A program made the position numbers and the translations under genes. From IMG/VR virus record IMGVR_UViG_3300024057_000015, positions 1-21,221 of that record: a stretch of 21,221 nt of DNA; one strand, 5' to 3'. Below are positions 1-9,241 of this stretch, piece by piece. The DNA is from a virus. Each line of letters begins with the position of its first letter. The stretch's first letter is position 1. A model generated the notes under the pieces. The model had not been told where the DNA came from, made no database searches, and worked only from the letters and a program-made list of their open reading frames with translations.

Positions 1-3000
1 GCCAAGGGCGTGCCCCAGGCACTGTTCAGCGCGCACTACCTAGCCCTGACCTGGATCACCCGGAGGGCCGCCGCGATACTGCACCAGCGCACGGGCGAGG
101 CGTGGGAGCCGGCCGAGGTCCAGGCCGCCGTCTGGGCCTGGTCGCGCACGCTACGCTTCACGGTGAAGCGGGACGACCAGAAAAACCGGCTATCGAAGTT
201 CGAGATGGTCCGCTATGGGATGTTCGGCCCGGGGGACGTGAAACCGGACGACTTCGCAGAGCTGATGATGTCGACGGTTCAGCGGGGCGTGGAGCTGTTC
301 GAGCGGGGCAAACTGCCCAAGGCCAAGGAGGTTCTCGGTGGACTCGCAAAAAGAACAAGAAGTGCGCGACGCGCTGTCGGCGATTTTGGATTCACAGCAC
401 TCGAAGGCGGACCAGATGAAGGGTTTTCTGCTGGACACGCTGCAGACCTCCGACGAGCTGCCCGGCGGCTCGACGAGCGATTCCCCGTCGAGGAGCGACA
501 GCAGCAGGCCACCAAGCGCGCCCGACTCCGAGAGCCCGGAGCCGACTACTCCCCCGCCGACCAGGAGCAGCGAGCCAGCGACGCCCTTGCCGAGATCAGA
601 GACAGTGCCGCCGAGCAGCAGGGCGAGCTCGCCGCCCGCCCCGCCCGAGAGCTCAAGCCCGGAGATCGCGTCACCTACCGAGGAACCGAGGTTGCCGGGT
701 TCGCAGGAACCGAAGGGACCGTCAGCAGCGTAGGGCCCGGCAAACTCGGCGTGGGCGTCGACTGGGACAAGCCGCTCAACAAGAGCGGCGCCAACCACGG
801 GACACACCCGGCCACCGAGCTGGCCGAGCCTGGCCAGCAGGCCGAGCTCGACTTCGGCGACACCCCCGACGCCGCCGAGCCCGCCGGCCCCGAGCAGCGC
901 GGAGGCGTCCGGGTCCTCGCCCGAGACCTCCCTGCCAGGATCGAGCGCGACCGAGGGGCCGAGCTAGTCGGGTCGACCGTCATCACGCCCCGCGACCTCG
1001 CGACGCTTGCCTCGATCCTCCGCGACCGTCGTATCGAGACAATACGCCACTTCTGGATCGATAAGAACGGGAAGATCGTCTCGACCGAGGCCGGCTCGAG
1101 CGGGATGCCCGGCTACTCCTCGATTGCGATCGGGTTGGCCCCGGAGTCCGCAGAGGATTTCATCCCGTACTACCACCGGCTCGCCCGGAGGGCCCTACGC
1201 CTACTGAAGTCTCGGGGTGTGCGTGAGCTCTACCTCATGCACAACCACCCATCAGCCACCCCGACGTCGAGCATGGACGATCGCAAGGCGAACCGCCGGG
1301 CAACGGTCGAGTTCCTGGCCCATCAGATCAAGATCGTCGCCAACGAGGGCGCCCCGAAGGGCCAGAAGCGGCGGGTTCAGCGCCTGATGAAGGCGATCGA
1401 GGACGACCGCTTCTGGCCCTACAGGCCGCACGAGCACGACCCCGACAACTTCATCATGACCGAGCCGGGGGCCCTGCAAGATCCTGACGCGCCGCCGGGA
1501 GTGCGCGAGCAGCTCGACGACCTGACGAAACTGTACGACGCCGGCGTCCTCGTCGAGCCCCGCGGTCACGTCGTGATCGACCACGACCGCTACACCTGGA
1601 TCGGGCCCACCGGAGAGTTGAAGTCCGACCTGCCGACGCACGACTTCCACAACCTGGACGACAAGCCCGACCCCCTGCGGCGACCCGAGGACATCGCCAT
1701 CCCTCACCCGAAGCTGCGGGCGCACCGGGGTGCAGGCCCACAGGACGTCGCGGAGCTCGGCAGTCAGATCGTCACCGGGGAGCGGGACGTCGTGCTGATC
1801 TACGCCGACGCCGCCGGCCGCGTCGTGGGACTCGAGGAGGTCCCTCGAGGGCTGCTCGATCAGACGATGGAGCTCGCCAACTGGGTCCGAGGTCGAGTGC
1901 CGGAGTACGGCGCGGTGGAAGTCTTCCTCTACACCCGCGACAAGGAGACGGTCGAGTCCATGCGGCGGGCGATGCAGGCGGGAATCGTCCGCGATGCACT
2001 CATCGACACGTCTTCGGTCTGGAGCGCGCAGGAGAAGGGCATCTTCGCGCTGTACGAGCTCGGCAAGGCCAAGGGGAAGCCCAAGGCGTCGCGGCGTCTG
2101 TGGGAGCGGGCCACGCGCTACGGCACCGACCCCCGCCCGGTCGGCGAGATCCTCCGCGAGCGCCAGCGGGCCTACAACGGGGCGGGGGTGCGGTTCCCGC
2201 GCTTCTCGACGAAGTTCATCGGGTCCGGGGAGAGCACGCTCAACTACGGCTGGGGGCTGTACTTCACGTCGCTCAAGGCGATCGGGCAGTGGTATCGCGA
2301 CGCCGACATGCAGCGGAAGGGCAGGGTCGCCACATTCTTCCGAGGCGCCGAGTTCCAGGCCGGACTGATCGACAGCACGGGCCACGCGCAGGCTGTCGTC
2401 GACCTGGTCGCCGGGATCGACCTCGACGAGATCCGGGCGAAGCTGCCCGACGACATGAAGCAAGCGGAGAATGTGGTCCTCGTACATGCTGCAAGGCACT
2501 TGATGTTCGCCTGGGGTCGCGAGGTGACTATCCGGGGGGTCACGGTCGAGGGCTTGCGGAGACGGGTACTGGCAGTTGCAGATAACGGGATCATGAACGC
2601 CGAGATGGCTCGCGACGGCTTTTCCGGCAAGCCAGAGTTGCACTCGCCATCTCGTCTCGAGGCCGCCGACTTCCGCGTTTTCGAGGCCAAACTGAACCGC
2701 GAGGTCTGGCGGCAGATGGTGCCTGAGCTCACCCTACAGGGCCGCGAGGGCCAGGTGGCCGAGGTCGAGATCCCCGGGCCGGAGGAGATGCTGCACTGGA
2801 ACGGTGCGATGGGGGACATCGACTCCGAGGGGGAGTTCATCAAGCCCGACATCGACAACCCCAACCACCACGCATACACGCGACTCGCGGCGGCTGGGTG
2901 GGACCCCGAGTATGGGAAGCAACCGCGGAAGCGGAGGCCGACGCCACTGGCCGACAACACCGGCCACACGATCTACCGGATCCTCGTACAGCAGGCGGCG

Positions 3001-6000
3001 TGGTTTATCGAGAGCCCGGATAGGCAGCCGGGGGCTCCCGAGAACATAGCGAGCGATAGCTACGCGAAGTTCCTGCGGGACCATGACCTTAAAGACCCCG
3101 AGGAGGCCGCGTCCCGCTACCTCGACTCCATCGGGATCCGCGGCGTGGCCTACGTCGGCCGGACGAGCGGCGAGCCGGGCTACGTCGTGTTCAACGACGA
3201 CCAGGTGTCGCTCCCCGTCGCGTTCTACCAGGACGACCGCGGGCGGATCGACATCGACCGGGTGTCGAAGCAAATCACCATCACACTGACCGACGCGGCC
3301 GACGCCTCGACGGTCTTCCACGAGATGGCCCACTTCTACCTCGAGGCCATGGCCGATCTGGTCGAACGGCCCGAAGCGTCGCCCGAGCTCCAGGCCGACT
3401 GGGCCGAGGTGCTGCGCTTCCTGAAGGTCAAGACTCGCGAGCAGATCGACACCCCGCAGCACGAGAAGTTCGCCAGATCCTTCGAGGAGTACCTGCGTCG
3501 AGCCCAGGCGCCCAGCGAGGGCCTGCGCTCCGTCTTCGGGCGGATCCGGGCCCTGATGCTCGCCGTCTACGGCCAGGCCGAGAAGCTCGCCAGCCTTTCC
3601 CCGCGGATCAAGGACGTGTTCGACCGGCTGCTCGCCACCGAGCAGGAGATTGCCGCAGCGCGTTCCGCGATGCGTCTCGAGCCGATCGAGGCACTGACCC
3701 GTACGATGTCCTCCGACGAGCTGGAGCGCTACCGCGAGGCCGCGGAGAAGGCGGCTGCGGAGGCCGAGGACGACCTGCGTGTCGCCGCCCTGGCCGACGC
3801 CGAGGAGTTCCGCGAGCATGTGGCGGGCCGGCGCGAGCTGATGGCCGCCGAGATCCGCACCGCCTGGGCGGAATCCCGCCTGATGACCGCGCTCCACTAC
3901 CTGCAGCGTGGCCGGATGATCGAGGGCGAGACCCCGCGCGAGCTCCTGAACGACGACGGGAAGTCGCTGAAGCTCGACAAGCAGGCCCTGATCGACGAGT
4001 TCGGCGGCGGGATCCTCAAGCAGCTCGCCCGAGGGAACCAGCACCCCTACACCAACCAGGCTGACCGGGCGACCGATCCGGGCACCCTCGCTGAGTTGCT
4101 GGGGTACGACTCCGCGGCCGAGCTCATCGCCGAGCTGACCGGCGCGCCCAACTACCAGAAGGCCTTCGACGAGGAGATCGAGCGCCGGGTCGAGGCCCGC
4201 TACGGCGACATCATGCGCGACCCCGGGGCCCTGACCGAGCGGGCGATGGACGCCGTGGTGGCGCCGGCGGCCTTCGAGCAGCTCCTGATCGAGCTCGACC
4301 ACGCCCGCCGGCAGCTCGCGCCTGGCGAGGCCGCAAACGCCTCGATGGTCGACCGCGCCTCGCTCAAGGCCTACGCCGGCCGGGTGATCGCTGGCAAGAC
4401 AATCATGGAACTCCAGCCTTACGCCTACGCCCAGGCGGCACAGCGGCACGGCACGAAGGCCCAGAGGTCGACCAACCCGGAGACCATCCACCGGGAGCGG
4501 ATGCTCCAGCTCGTCAACCTGGCGCTCTACCGCGAGGCCCGGGACGCCCGCCTCGAGGCCGACCGAGCCCTGCGCTACGCCCGCCGGATGATGGGCAAGT
4601 CGACCCAGCAGATGCTCGGCAAGGCCGACAGTGCTACGGCCGACCCGACCCAGGGCATCGCCGGAGGGTCCTACCAGGCGACGGCCAACCAGCTCCTCGA
4701 GCACTTCGAACTACGGCCGGAGTCGAAGCGATCGACCGAGCGCCGGCAGAGGCTCCGCGACTGGGTGGCCGAGCAGATCGCCGAGGGCGAGGACGTCGTC
4801 GTCACGCCCCGCCTAGTCGAGCTCACCGAGCGGGCGAAGAAGCATTTCCGGGAGCTGCGGGTCGACGAGTTCCGCGACCTGCGGAACGCGCTGCAGAACA
4901 TCGAGGGGCTGGCCCGGCTCAAGACGAAACTACTCGACGGCGAGGACACCCGAGACTTCCGCCGTGGGGTCGGCGAGCTCATCGACTCCGGCGACGCCAA
5001 CCTGGCCGCGGCGAAGCCGATGTGGGATCCCGAGGTGGACCGGCAGAGGACTATAGGAGAAACGGTCAGCGAGTGGGTCGACACCTGGGACTCGAAACTG
5101 CTCCGCATGGAGGAGATCATCGACCGGCTGGACGGCCGGGACGTCCGCGGGCCGTGGACCCGGCTCATCTGGCAGCCGATCGTCGAGGCGCAGAACGCCG
5201 AGAACGAGATGACCGCCACTATCGCCCAGGCCCTGGTCCAGCAGTTCGAGAAGCTGGGCAAGAAGCGCAAGCAAGATCTCCTGACCGAGGAGGTACCGAT
5301 CCGCCGGCTGGGCAGGTCGATCCTCAAGCAGACCGCTCTGGTGGTTGCGCTCAACACGGGCAACGCCGGCAACTATGACCGGCTGCTCCGCGGGGGCATG
5401 GGTCTCGGCGAGCAGTGGGGCCCGGAGGTGATCGAGGAGATTCTCTCGACCCTGACCATCGAGGACTGGACGTTCGTCCAGGGGCTCTGGGACACGCTCG
5501 AGTCGCTCTGGCCGCAGATCGCGGCGCTCGAGAAGCGGGTCACGGGCGTGGCCCCGCCGAAGGTGGAGCGGGTGCCGTTCCGCCGCTCGTTCGCCAACGA
5601 GACGACAGGCGAGAGCACTACCGAGACGTTCGAGGGTGGGTACTACCCGATCGTCTACTCCGAGCGGACGCGCCAGGCGCAGCAGCAGGCCCGCGAGGGC
5701 CAGTCGATGCTGTCGCTGTTCGGTGGGAAGTACGTTCGGGCGATGACGCCCCACGGGCACGTCCAGACCCGCGTCGAGTCCTTCGGCGGCGAGCTGTCGA
5801 CGTCCCTCGAGACGGTGACCCAGCACGTCTCGAAGGTGATCCACGATCTGACGCACCGCGAAGCGACGATGCAGATATTCCGCATCCTGCACGACCGCGA
5901 GTTCATGCAGTGGGCGTGGAACCGGATGGGTAAGACCCGCTGGAAAGCGCTCGAGGACTGGCTCCGCCGGATCATCCAGGTCCAGAACACCAACGACCCG

Positions 6001-7176
6001 GACGTCGAGTCCTTCATCCGCAAGGGCCGGCTCAACGTGGCAGCCGCGGCCATGGGGTTCAAGGCGACGGTGAGTCTGCAGAACATCGTCAACCTGTCCA
6101 ACGTGGTGGAGAAGGTCCCGGTCAGGTGGTTCGGGCCGGCGTTGCGCGAAACGATGCGCCACCCGATCGCTACCCGGGAATTTATCCACGGCAAGTCGGG
6201 CGAGATGAAGTTCCGCTTCCAGACCCTCGACCGCGACATCCGAGAGGCTCTGCAGCGGCAGGGGTCGATCCGGGGCATGACCGGCCGGCAGAAGTTCATC
6301 AAAGAAGCGCAGAAGCTGGGATTCGGGGTGATCGCAGCGACAGACATGATCTCGGCCTATCCGGCCTGGATCGCTGCGTACCGGCACGCCATGGCGGCCG
6401 AGGGCGAGCACGGTCTGGGCCTCACCGAGAAGCAGGCGATCGCTCACGCTGACCGGACGGTCCGGACCACCCTGTCCGCCGGCGGGGAGAAGGACATCGC
6501 GAACATCCAGGCCAGCTCGAGCGAGCTCCTGAAGGCCCTGACGATGTTCTATGGCTGGTTCTCGACGGCCTATATGAGGTTCCGGGCCCTGGGATTCGAC
6601 ATCCGCACGGCCCGCCACAAGGAGGAGGGGGCTGTCGCCCGGGGTCTCCCGTGGTATCTGGGCCGCATGCTGGCCTTCTGGATCGTGCCGGCCACCGTCG
6701 CCGAGCTCCTGGCCAACCGCGGCCCGGACGCCGAGGACGACGAGGGGTGGGTCGAGTGGTTCATCACCAAAACGCTCCAGTATCCCATGCTGACCATCCC
6801 GGTCCTCCGCGACGCTTCGAGCCTGGTCGAGGGCCATATCCGCGGCGAGCGCCGGTCGGCTCGCTTTGGCGCCCTCTCGACGGTGCTCGAGGAAACGGTG
6901 CGGGCCGGTGCGGTCCTGGCCGAGGAGGCCGTCGACCTGTTCGGGCCCGAGGACTTCGACGAGGACAAGGCCGCCGTCGCCGCGGCCCGCGCGATGGGCT
7001 ATACCATGGGCCTGCCGTCGAGCCAGTTCGAGATCACCGGCGGATACCTGTGGGACGTGTTCATCAACGGCCAGGAGCCTGCAGACGTGCTCGAGTTCAT
7101 ACGTCACCTGCTGTACCGCCGCTCCCCCGAGGAGCGGAAAGAATCCGGGGACGAGCCCGTGGCGAGGCGCAACTGA
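1..7176 (+). CDS. Giant polyvalent phage protein (JAB, ADP-ribosyltransferase-like, zincin domains), 5' end outside window
   Basis: The frame is open from the left edge; the first in-window start codon is GTG at 10, so the true start is probably upstream. Residues are numbered from that GTG, 2388 in all. Seen in order: a KOW-like beta segment (about 215-255); a RadC-like JAB domain with HNHPS at 411-415 and D423/D424; a second JAB-like segment lacking the HxHP motif (about 580-690); a phage-type ADP-ribosyltransferase-like segment with YGWGLYF at 746-752 and its end near 1042-1067; a zinc metallopeptidase HEMAH at 1104-1108; a long helical region with coiled coil (about 1190-1300); a GGYYP segment near 1876; and one hydrophobic stretch at 2217-2236 near the C-terminus. 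This architecture fits the large polyvalent proteins that phages inject with their DNA, where effector domains modify or protect against host factors. That role is inferred from the family. The downstream fibre adaptor start overlaps its stop. The frame between about 338 and 475 is suspect (see findings). Confidence 0.85.
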   Translation, partial: AKGVPQALFSAHYLALTWITRRAAAILHQRTGEAWEPAEVQAAVWAWSRTLRFTVKRDDQKNRLSKFEMVRYGMFGPGDVKPDDFAELMMSTVQRGVELFERGKLPKAKEVLGGLAKRTRSARRAVGDFGFTALEGGPDEGFSAGHAADLRRAARRLDERFPVEERQQQATKRARLREPGADYSPADQEQRASDALAEIRDSAAEQQGELAARPARELKPGDRVTYRGTEVAGFAGTEGTVSSVGPGKLGVGVDWDKPLNKSGANHGTHPATELAEPGQQAELDFGDTPDAAEPAGPEQRGGVRVLARDLPARIERDRGAELVGSTVITPRDLATLASILRDRRIETIRHFWIDKNGKIVSTEAGSSGMPGYSSIAIGLAPESAEDFIPYYHRLARRALRLLKSRGVRELYLMHNHPSATPTSSMDDRKANRRATVEFLAHQIKIVANEGAPKGQKRRVQRLMKAIEDDRFWPYRPHEHDPDNFIMTEPGALQDPDAPPGVREQLDDLTKLYDAGVLVEPRGHVVIDHDRYTWIGPTGELKSDLPTHDFHNLDDKPDPLRRPEDIAIPHPKLRAHRGAGPQDVAELGSQIVTGERDVVLIYADAAGRVVGLEEVPRGLLDQTMELANWVRGRVPEYGAVEVFLYTRDKETVESMRRAMQAGIVRDALIDTSSVWSAQEKGIFALYELGKAKGKPKASRRLWERATRYGTDPRPVGEILRERQRAYNGAGVRFPRFSTKFIGSGESTLNYGWGLYFTSLKAIGQWYRDADMQRKGRVATFFRGAEFQAGLIDSTGHAQAVVDLVAGIDLDEIRAKLPDDMKQAENVVLVHAARHLMFAWGREVTIRGVTVEGLRRRVLAVADNGIMNAEMARDGFSGKPELHSPSRLEAADFRVFEAKLNREVWRQMVPELTLQGREGQVAEVEIPGPEEMLHWNGAMGDIDSEGEFIKPDIDNPNHHAYTRLAAAGWDPEYGKQPRKRRPTPLADNTGHTIYRILVQQAAWFIESPDRQPGAPENIASDSYAKFLRDHDLKDPEEAASRYLDSIGIRGVAYVGRTSGEPGYVVFNDDQVSLPVAFYQDDRGRIDIDRVSKQITITLTDAADASTVFHEMAHFYLEAMADLVERPEASPELQADWAEVLRFLKVKTREQIDTPQHEKFARSFEEYLRRAQAPSEGLRSVFGRIRALMLAVYGQAEKLASLSPRIKDVFDRLLATEQEIAAARSAMRLEPIEALTRTMSSDELERYREAAEKAAAEAEDDLRVAALADAEEFREHVAGRRELMAAEIRTAWAESRLMTALHYLQRGRMIEGETPRELLNDDGKSLKLDKQALIDEFGGGILKQLARGNQHPYTNQADRATDPGTLAELLGYDSAAELIAELTGAPNYQKAFDEEIERRVEARYGDIMRDPGALTERAMDAVVAPAAFEQLLIELDHARRQLAPGEAANASMVDRASLKAYAGRVIAGKTIMELQPYAYAQAAQRHGTKAQRSTNPETIHRERMLQLVNLALYREARDARLEADRALRYARRMMGKSTQQMLGKADSATADPTQGIAGGSYQATANQLLEHFELRPESKRSTERRQRLRDWVAEQIAEGEDVVVTPRLVELTERAKKHFRELRVDEFRDLRNALQNIEGLARLKTKLLDGEDTRDFRRGVGELIDSGDANLAAAKPMWDPEVDRQRTIGETVSEWVDTWDSKLLRMEEIIDRLDGRDVRGPWTRLIWQPIVEAQNAENEMTATIAQALVQQFEKLGKKRKQDLLTEEVPIRRLGRSILKQTALVVALNTGNAGNYDRLLRGGMGLGEQWGPEVIEEILSTLTIEDWTFVQGLWDTLESLWPQIAALEKRVTGVAPPKVERVPFRRSFANETTGESTTETFEGGYYPIVYSERTRQAQQQAREGQSMLSLFGGKYVRAMTPHGHVQTRVESFGGELSTSLETVTQHVSKVIHDLTHREATMQIFRILHDREFMQWAWNRMGKTRWKALEDWLRRIIQVQNTNDPDVESFIRKGRLNVAAAAMGFKATVSLQNIVNLSNVVEKVPVRWFGPALRETMRHPIATREFIHGKSGEMKFRFQTLDRDIREALQRQGSIRGMTGRQKFIKEAQKLGFGVIAATDMISAYPAWIAAYRHAMAAEGEHGLGLTEKQAIAHADRTVRTTLSAGGEKDIANIQASSSELLKALTMFYGWFSTAYMRFRALGFDIRTARHKEEGAVARGLPWYLGRMLAFWIVPATVAELLANRGPDAEDDEGWVEWFITKTLQYPMLTIPVLRDASSLVEGHIRGERRSARFGALSTVLEETVRAGAVLAEEAVDLFGPEDFDEDKAAVAAARAMGYTMGLPSSQFEITGGYLWDVFINGQEPADVLEFIRHLLYRRSPEERKESGDEPVARRN
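338..733 (+). CDS. Candidate overlapping ORF in a second frame, or the true N-terminus of the giant protein
   Basis: GTG at 338 is preceded by AAGGAGG at 325-331, an excellent ribosome binding site. The product would be 131 residues. Its first 45 residues have balanced composition and look helical, and their codons end mostly in G or C. Over the same bases the giant ORF frame has many codons ending in A or T and an Arg/Gly/Ala-rich product, which is typical of a shadow frame. After about position 475 the situation reverses: this ORF becomes a Ser/Pro/Thr-rich string, as expected when it shadows the other frame. The reading could be a nested gene, the start of the giant protein followed by a frameshift, or the result of two indels in the assembly. 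No family is recognised. Confidence 0.4.
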   Translation: MDSQKEQEVRDALSAILDSQHSKADQMKGFLLDTLQTSDELPGGSTSDSPSRSDSSRPPSAPDSESPEPTTPPPTRSSEPATPLPRSETVPPSSRASSPPAPPESSSPEIASPTEEPRLPGSQEPKGPSAA

Positions 7177-7727
7177 TGGTCGAGAACGACACCCGCCTAG
7201 TCGAGGAAGCGGGCGACGGCATCGAGACGGCGTTCAACTTCGCCTTCCGTGTCCTCGCCAAGGAGCACCTATACGTCGTCAAGCGGACAAACGCGACCCT
7301 GGTCGACACCGTCCAGGTCCTCGACGTCGACTACACGGTGACTGGTGTCGGGGTCCGCACCGGCGGAACGGTCAACTACACCGTCGCCCCGACGTCCGGA
7401 GAGAATTCCATCATCGAGCGCCAGGTGCCGTACAAGCAGCTCTACGACTTCCGCAACCAGGGCAACTTCCGGCCACGCAGCGTCGAGGACGCGCTCGACT
7501 TCCTGATGATGGCGGTCCAACAGTCCAACGGGACGCTCGCGATCCTGACCGGGTCTGGAGGCGGCATTCCCCTGCTCACCTCCCTCCCGCCGGCGTCGGC
7601 CTTCTGGACCCAGCGTAAGATCCACGTCCGCGGGGCCACCACGAACAGTGAGACCCGGGAATACTCGTGCGCTGAAACCTCAAGCACTGGAGTCTATGAA
7701 TGGATCCCACAAGGCACCACGTCCTGA
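7176..7727 (+). CDS. Tail fibre / tailspike adaptor, T7-fibre N-terminal-like
   Basis: This 183-residue protein starts at ATG 7176, whose A is the last base of the preceding TGA stop. The first ~125 residues follow the pattern of the virion-attachment domain of T7-like tail fibres and tailspikes: an early aromatic-rich FNFAFRV strand, a DYTVTGVG strand, and a closing segment where IERQVPYKQ leads into a SVEDALDFLMMAVQ helix. The C-terminus holds a Cys and a YEWIPQG motif, a common ending of short phage fibre modules. The protein stops soon after the attachment domain instead of carrying a receptor-binding part, so it probably acts as an adaptor on the tail. The next genes may supply the distal pieces. 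The family role is established; the adaptor role here is inferred. Its 3' end overlaps the next gene by 28 bases. Confidence 0.75.
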   Translation: MVENDTRLVEEAGDGIETAFNFAFRVLAKEHLYVVKRTNATLVDTVQVLDVDYTVTGVGVRTGGTVNYTVAPTSGENSIIERQVPYKQLYDFRNQGNFRPRSVEDALDFLMMAVQQSNGTLAILTGSGGGIPLLTSLPPASAFWTQRKIHVRGATTNSETREYSCAETSSTGVYEWIPQGTTS

Positions 7728-9241
7728 TCCGGTTCCTTCTGGCCGCCCTGCTCCTGGTCGTCGCGCCGGCGGTCGCCCAGGTGCGGATCGCTCCGGTGAT
7801 CGCTATCGACAGTGCGCCTACTGCCGCGACGAGCTGCACTGGGTTCTCTAAGTCGATCATCTACGCGGTGACCTATGCCGACGTCGCGAACGCCGGCGAA
7901 CTCTGGGCCTGCGATGGCTCGACCCTGTGGGTAATGGTCTCCGGAGCGTTCCTGGTCCCAGGGAACGACACCGAGGTGATCTTTAACGACGGGGGCTCAT
8001 CGCTCGGAACTGCGGCCAGCCTGACCTTCGACGACGCGACCGGCATAATGACGGTCCAGGGCGACGCGGCGTCCACGGTGCTCCTCGACAATACAGCTAC
8101 ATCGGCCGCCGCGAGCCCGTCGCTGACGCTGTCGAACGCGGACTCGGACGACAAGCAGTGGGAGGTCGAGTCGAGTTCGACGGGAACCTACGATCTGATC
8201 GGCGATGACGCGAACGTCTACTGGTCGATGACCCAGACGGGTGACATCACCCACGAAGGCACCGTGATTATAAACAAGGCGAACGGGGCAGAGCCGCAGA
8301 TTATGATTAACCAGAGCCAGCCCAACTTCCACGCTCTGGAGCTGCGGAACATCAACCCCATCCTGTCCGGCTCGCCCCGGATTCAGTTCAGAACGGGAGG
8401 CGACCCTACGACCTACCGCTTGAAGATGGGCATCGACTGGGACGGGGTGGACGCCGTCTGGCGCCACTACGGGGACGGCAATCAAGTGCTGTTCGAGATC
8501 AATGTCCTCGACGATGCCACCGCCGGCTTGTATACGATTTTCGGTAACCCCTCGTCGGGCCTGGTGATCGACAACGCGGAGCCGACATCCGAGGAGTCCT
8601 CCCCTACCTTGCATTTCAGCAACGGCGGCGCAACGTCTGCATCGGACGACGTGTTCCTCGACACCGACTCGGTGGGTACGTTCCACGTCAGGAACGACGG
8701 CGACACGTCGGGTCTGAGCGTCGAGCAGGATGGGGACGTCGCGATATCGGGGGACCTGGCGCTAGGACAGCAGGTCGACGCGGACATCTGCATCACATTC
8801 GACAGGGCCACCGACGACCACACGTTCTGCTATGACGAGATCAACGCGCGCTTCGAGTTGGATTCAGCGTCTATCGGTGGGAGCGTGACCAAGTGCCGCA
8901 CGATCGAGAACCTCGCCGCGGCTGACACCGACCGGCCGATCTTCTCCTACCACTCGGCCGTCACCCTCGCGACCGCCTGGTGCCAGTGCGAGGGGACCTG
9001 CACCACAGAGGCCGACATCACCCTCGAGACGCGCCAGGTCGGCACCGCGTCGACCGTCGACGCCGTCACCGGGACGATCACCTGCGAGGATATGGCCACA
9101 GCGGCGGCCGAGGTCGCGCTCTCCGGCGCTGGCGCGACGGTTGATGCCCTAGACATCGTCCGGTTTGACGTGGCTGCGAGCCCCGTGGTCTCCCCGGAGA
9201 CCGATACGTATATCCTGTGCTGGAAGTATTCGGAGGATTGA
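7700..9241 (+). CDS. Fibre-like beta-rich protein with predicted Sec signal peptide
   Basis: This 513-residue protein starts at ATG 7700, with GGAG at 7689-7692 as ribosome binding site. Residues 1-27 form a classic signal peptide: Arg and His residues, then the hydrophobic core LLAALLLVVAP, then AVA-Q as a signal peptidase I site. The mature part resembles phage tail-fibre shafts, with a TEVIFNDGG strand motif at about residue 90 followed by beta-rich segments alternating with Gly, Asp, Ser and Thr. The last ~120 residues form a cysteine-rich domain (CQCEGTC near the middle, CWKY near the end) that may be disulfide-bonded. The position after a fibre adaptor supports a fibre or adhesin role. 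A cleavable signal on such a protein is not expected for a virion part assembled in the cytoplasm. The exact family is not recognised. Confidence 0.75.
   Translation: MDPTRHHVLIRFLLAALLLVVAPAVAQVRIAPVIAIDSAPTAATSCTGFSKSIIYAVTYADVANAGELWACDGSTLWVMVSGAFLVPGNDTEVIFNDGGSSLGTAASLTFDDATGIMTVQGDAASTVLLDNTATSAAASPSLTLSNADSDDKQWEVESSSTGTYDLIGDDANVYWSMTQTGDITHEGTVIINKANGAEPQIMINQSQPNFHALELRNINPILSGSPRIQFRTGGDPTTYRLKMGIDWDGVDAVWRHYGDGNQVLFEINVLDDATAGLYTIFGNPSSGLVIDNAEPTSEESSPTLHFSNGGATSASDDVFLDTDSVGTFHVRNDGDTSGLSVEQDGDVAISGDLALGQQVDADICITFDRATDDHTFCYDEINARFELDSASIGGSVTKCRTIENLAAADTDRPIFSYHSAVTLATAWCQCEGTCTTEADITLETRQVGTASTVDAVTGTITCEDMATAAAEVALSGAGATVDALDIVRFDVAASPVVSPETDTYILCWKYSED

Noticed and set aside
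2734-7107. Very long minus-strand open frames opposite the giant gene (2734-4704 and 4930-7107).
   Set aside because: They mirror a GC3-biased plus-strand gene, have Leu/Asp/Arg/Gly-rich composition typical of antisense shadows, and show no domain motifs.
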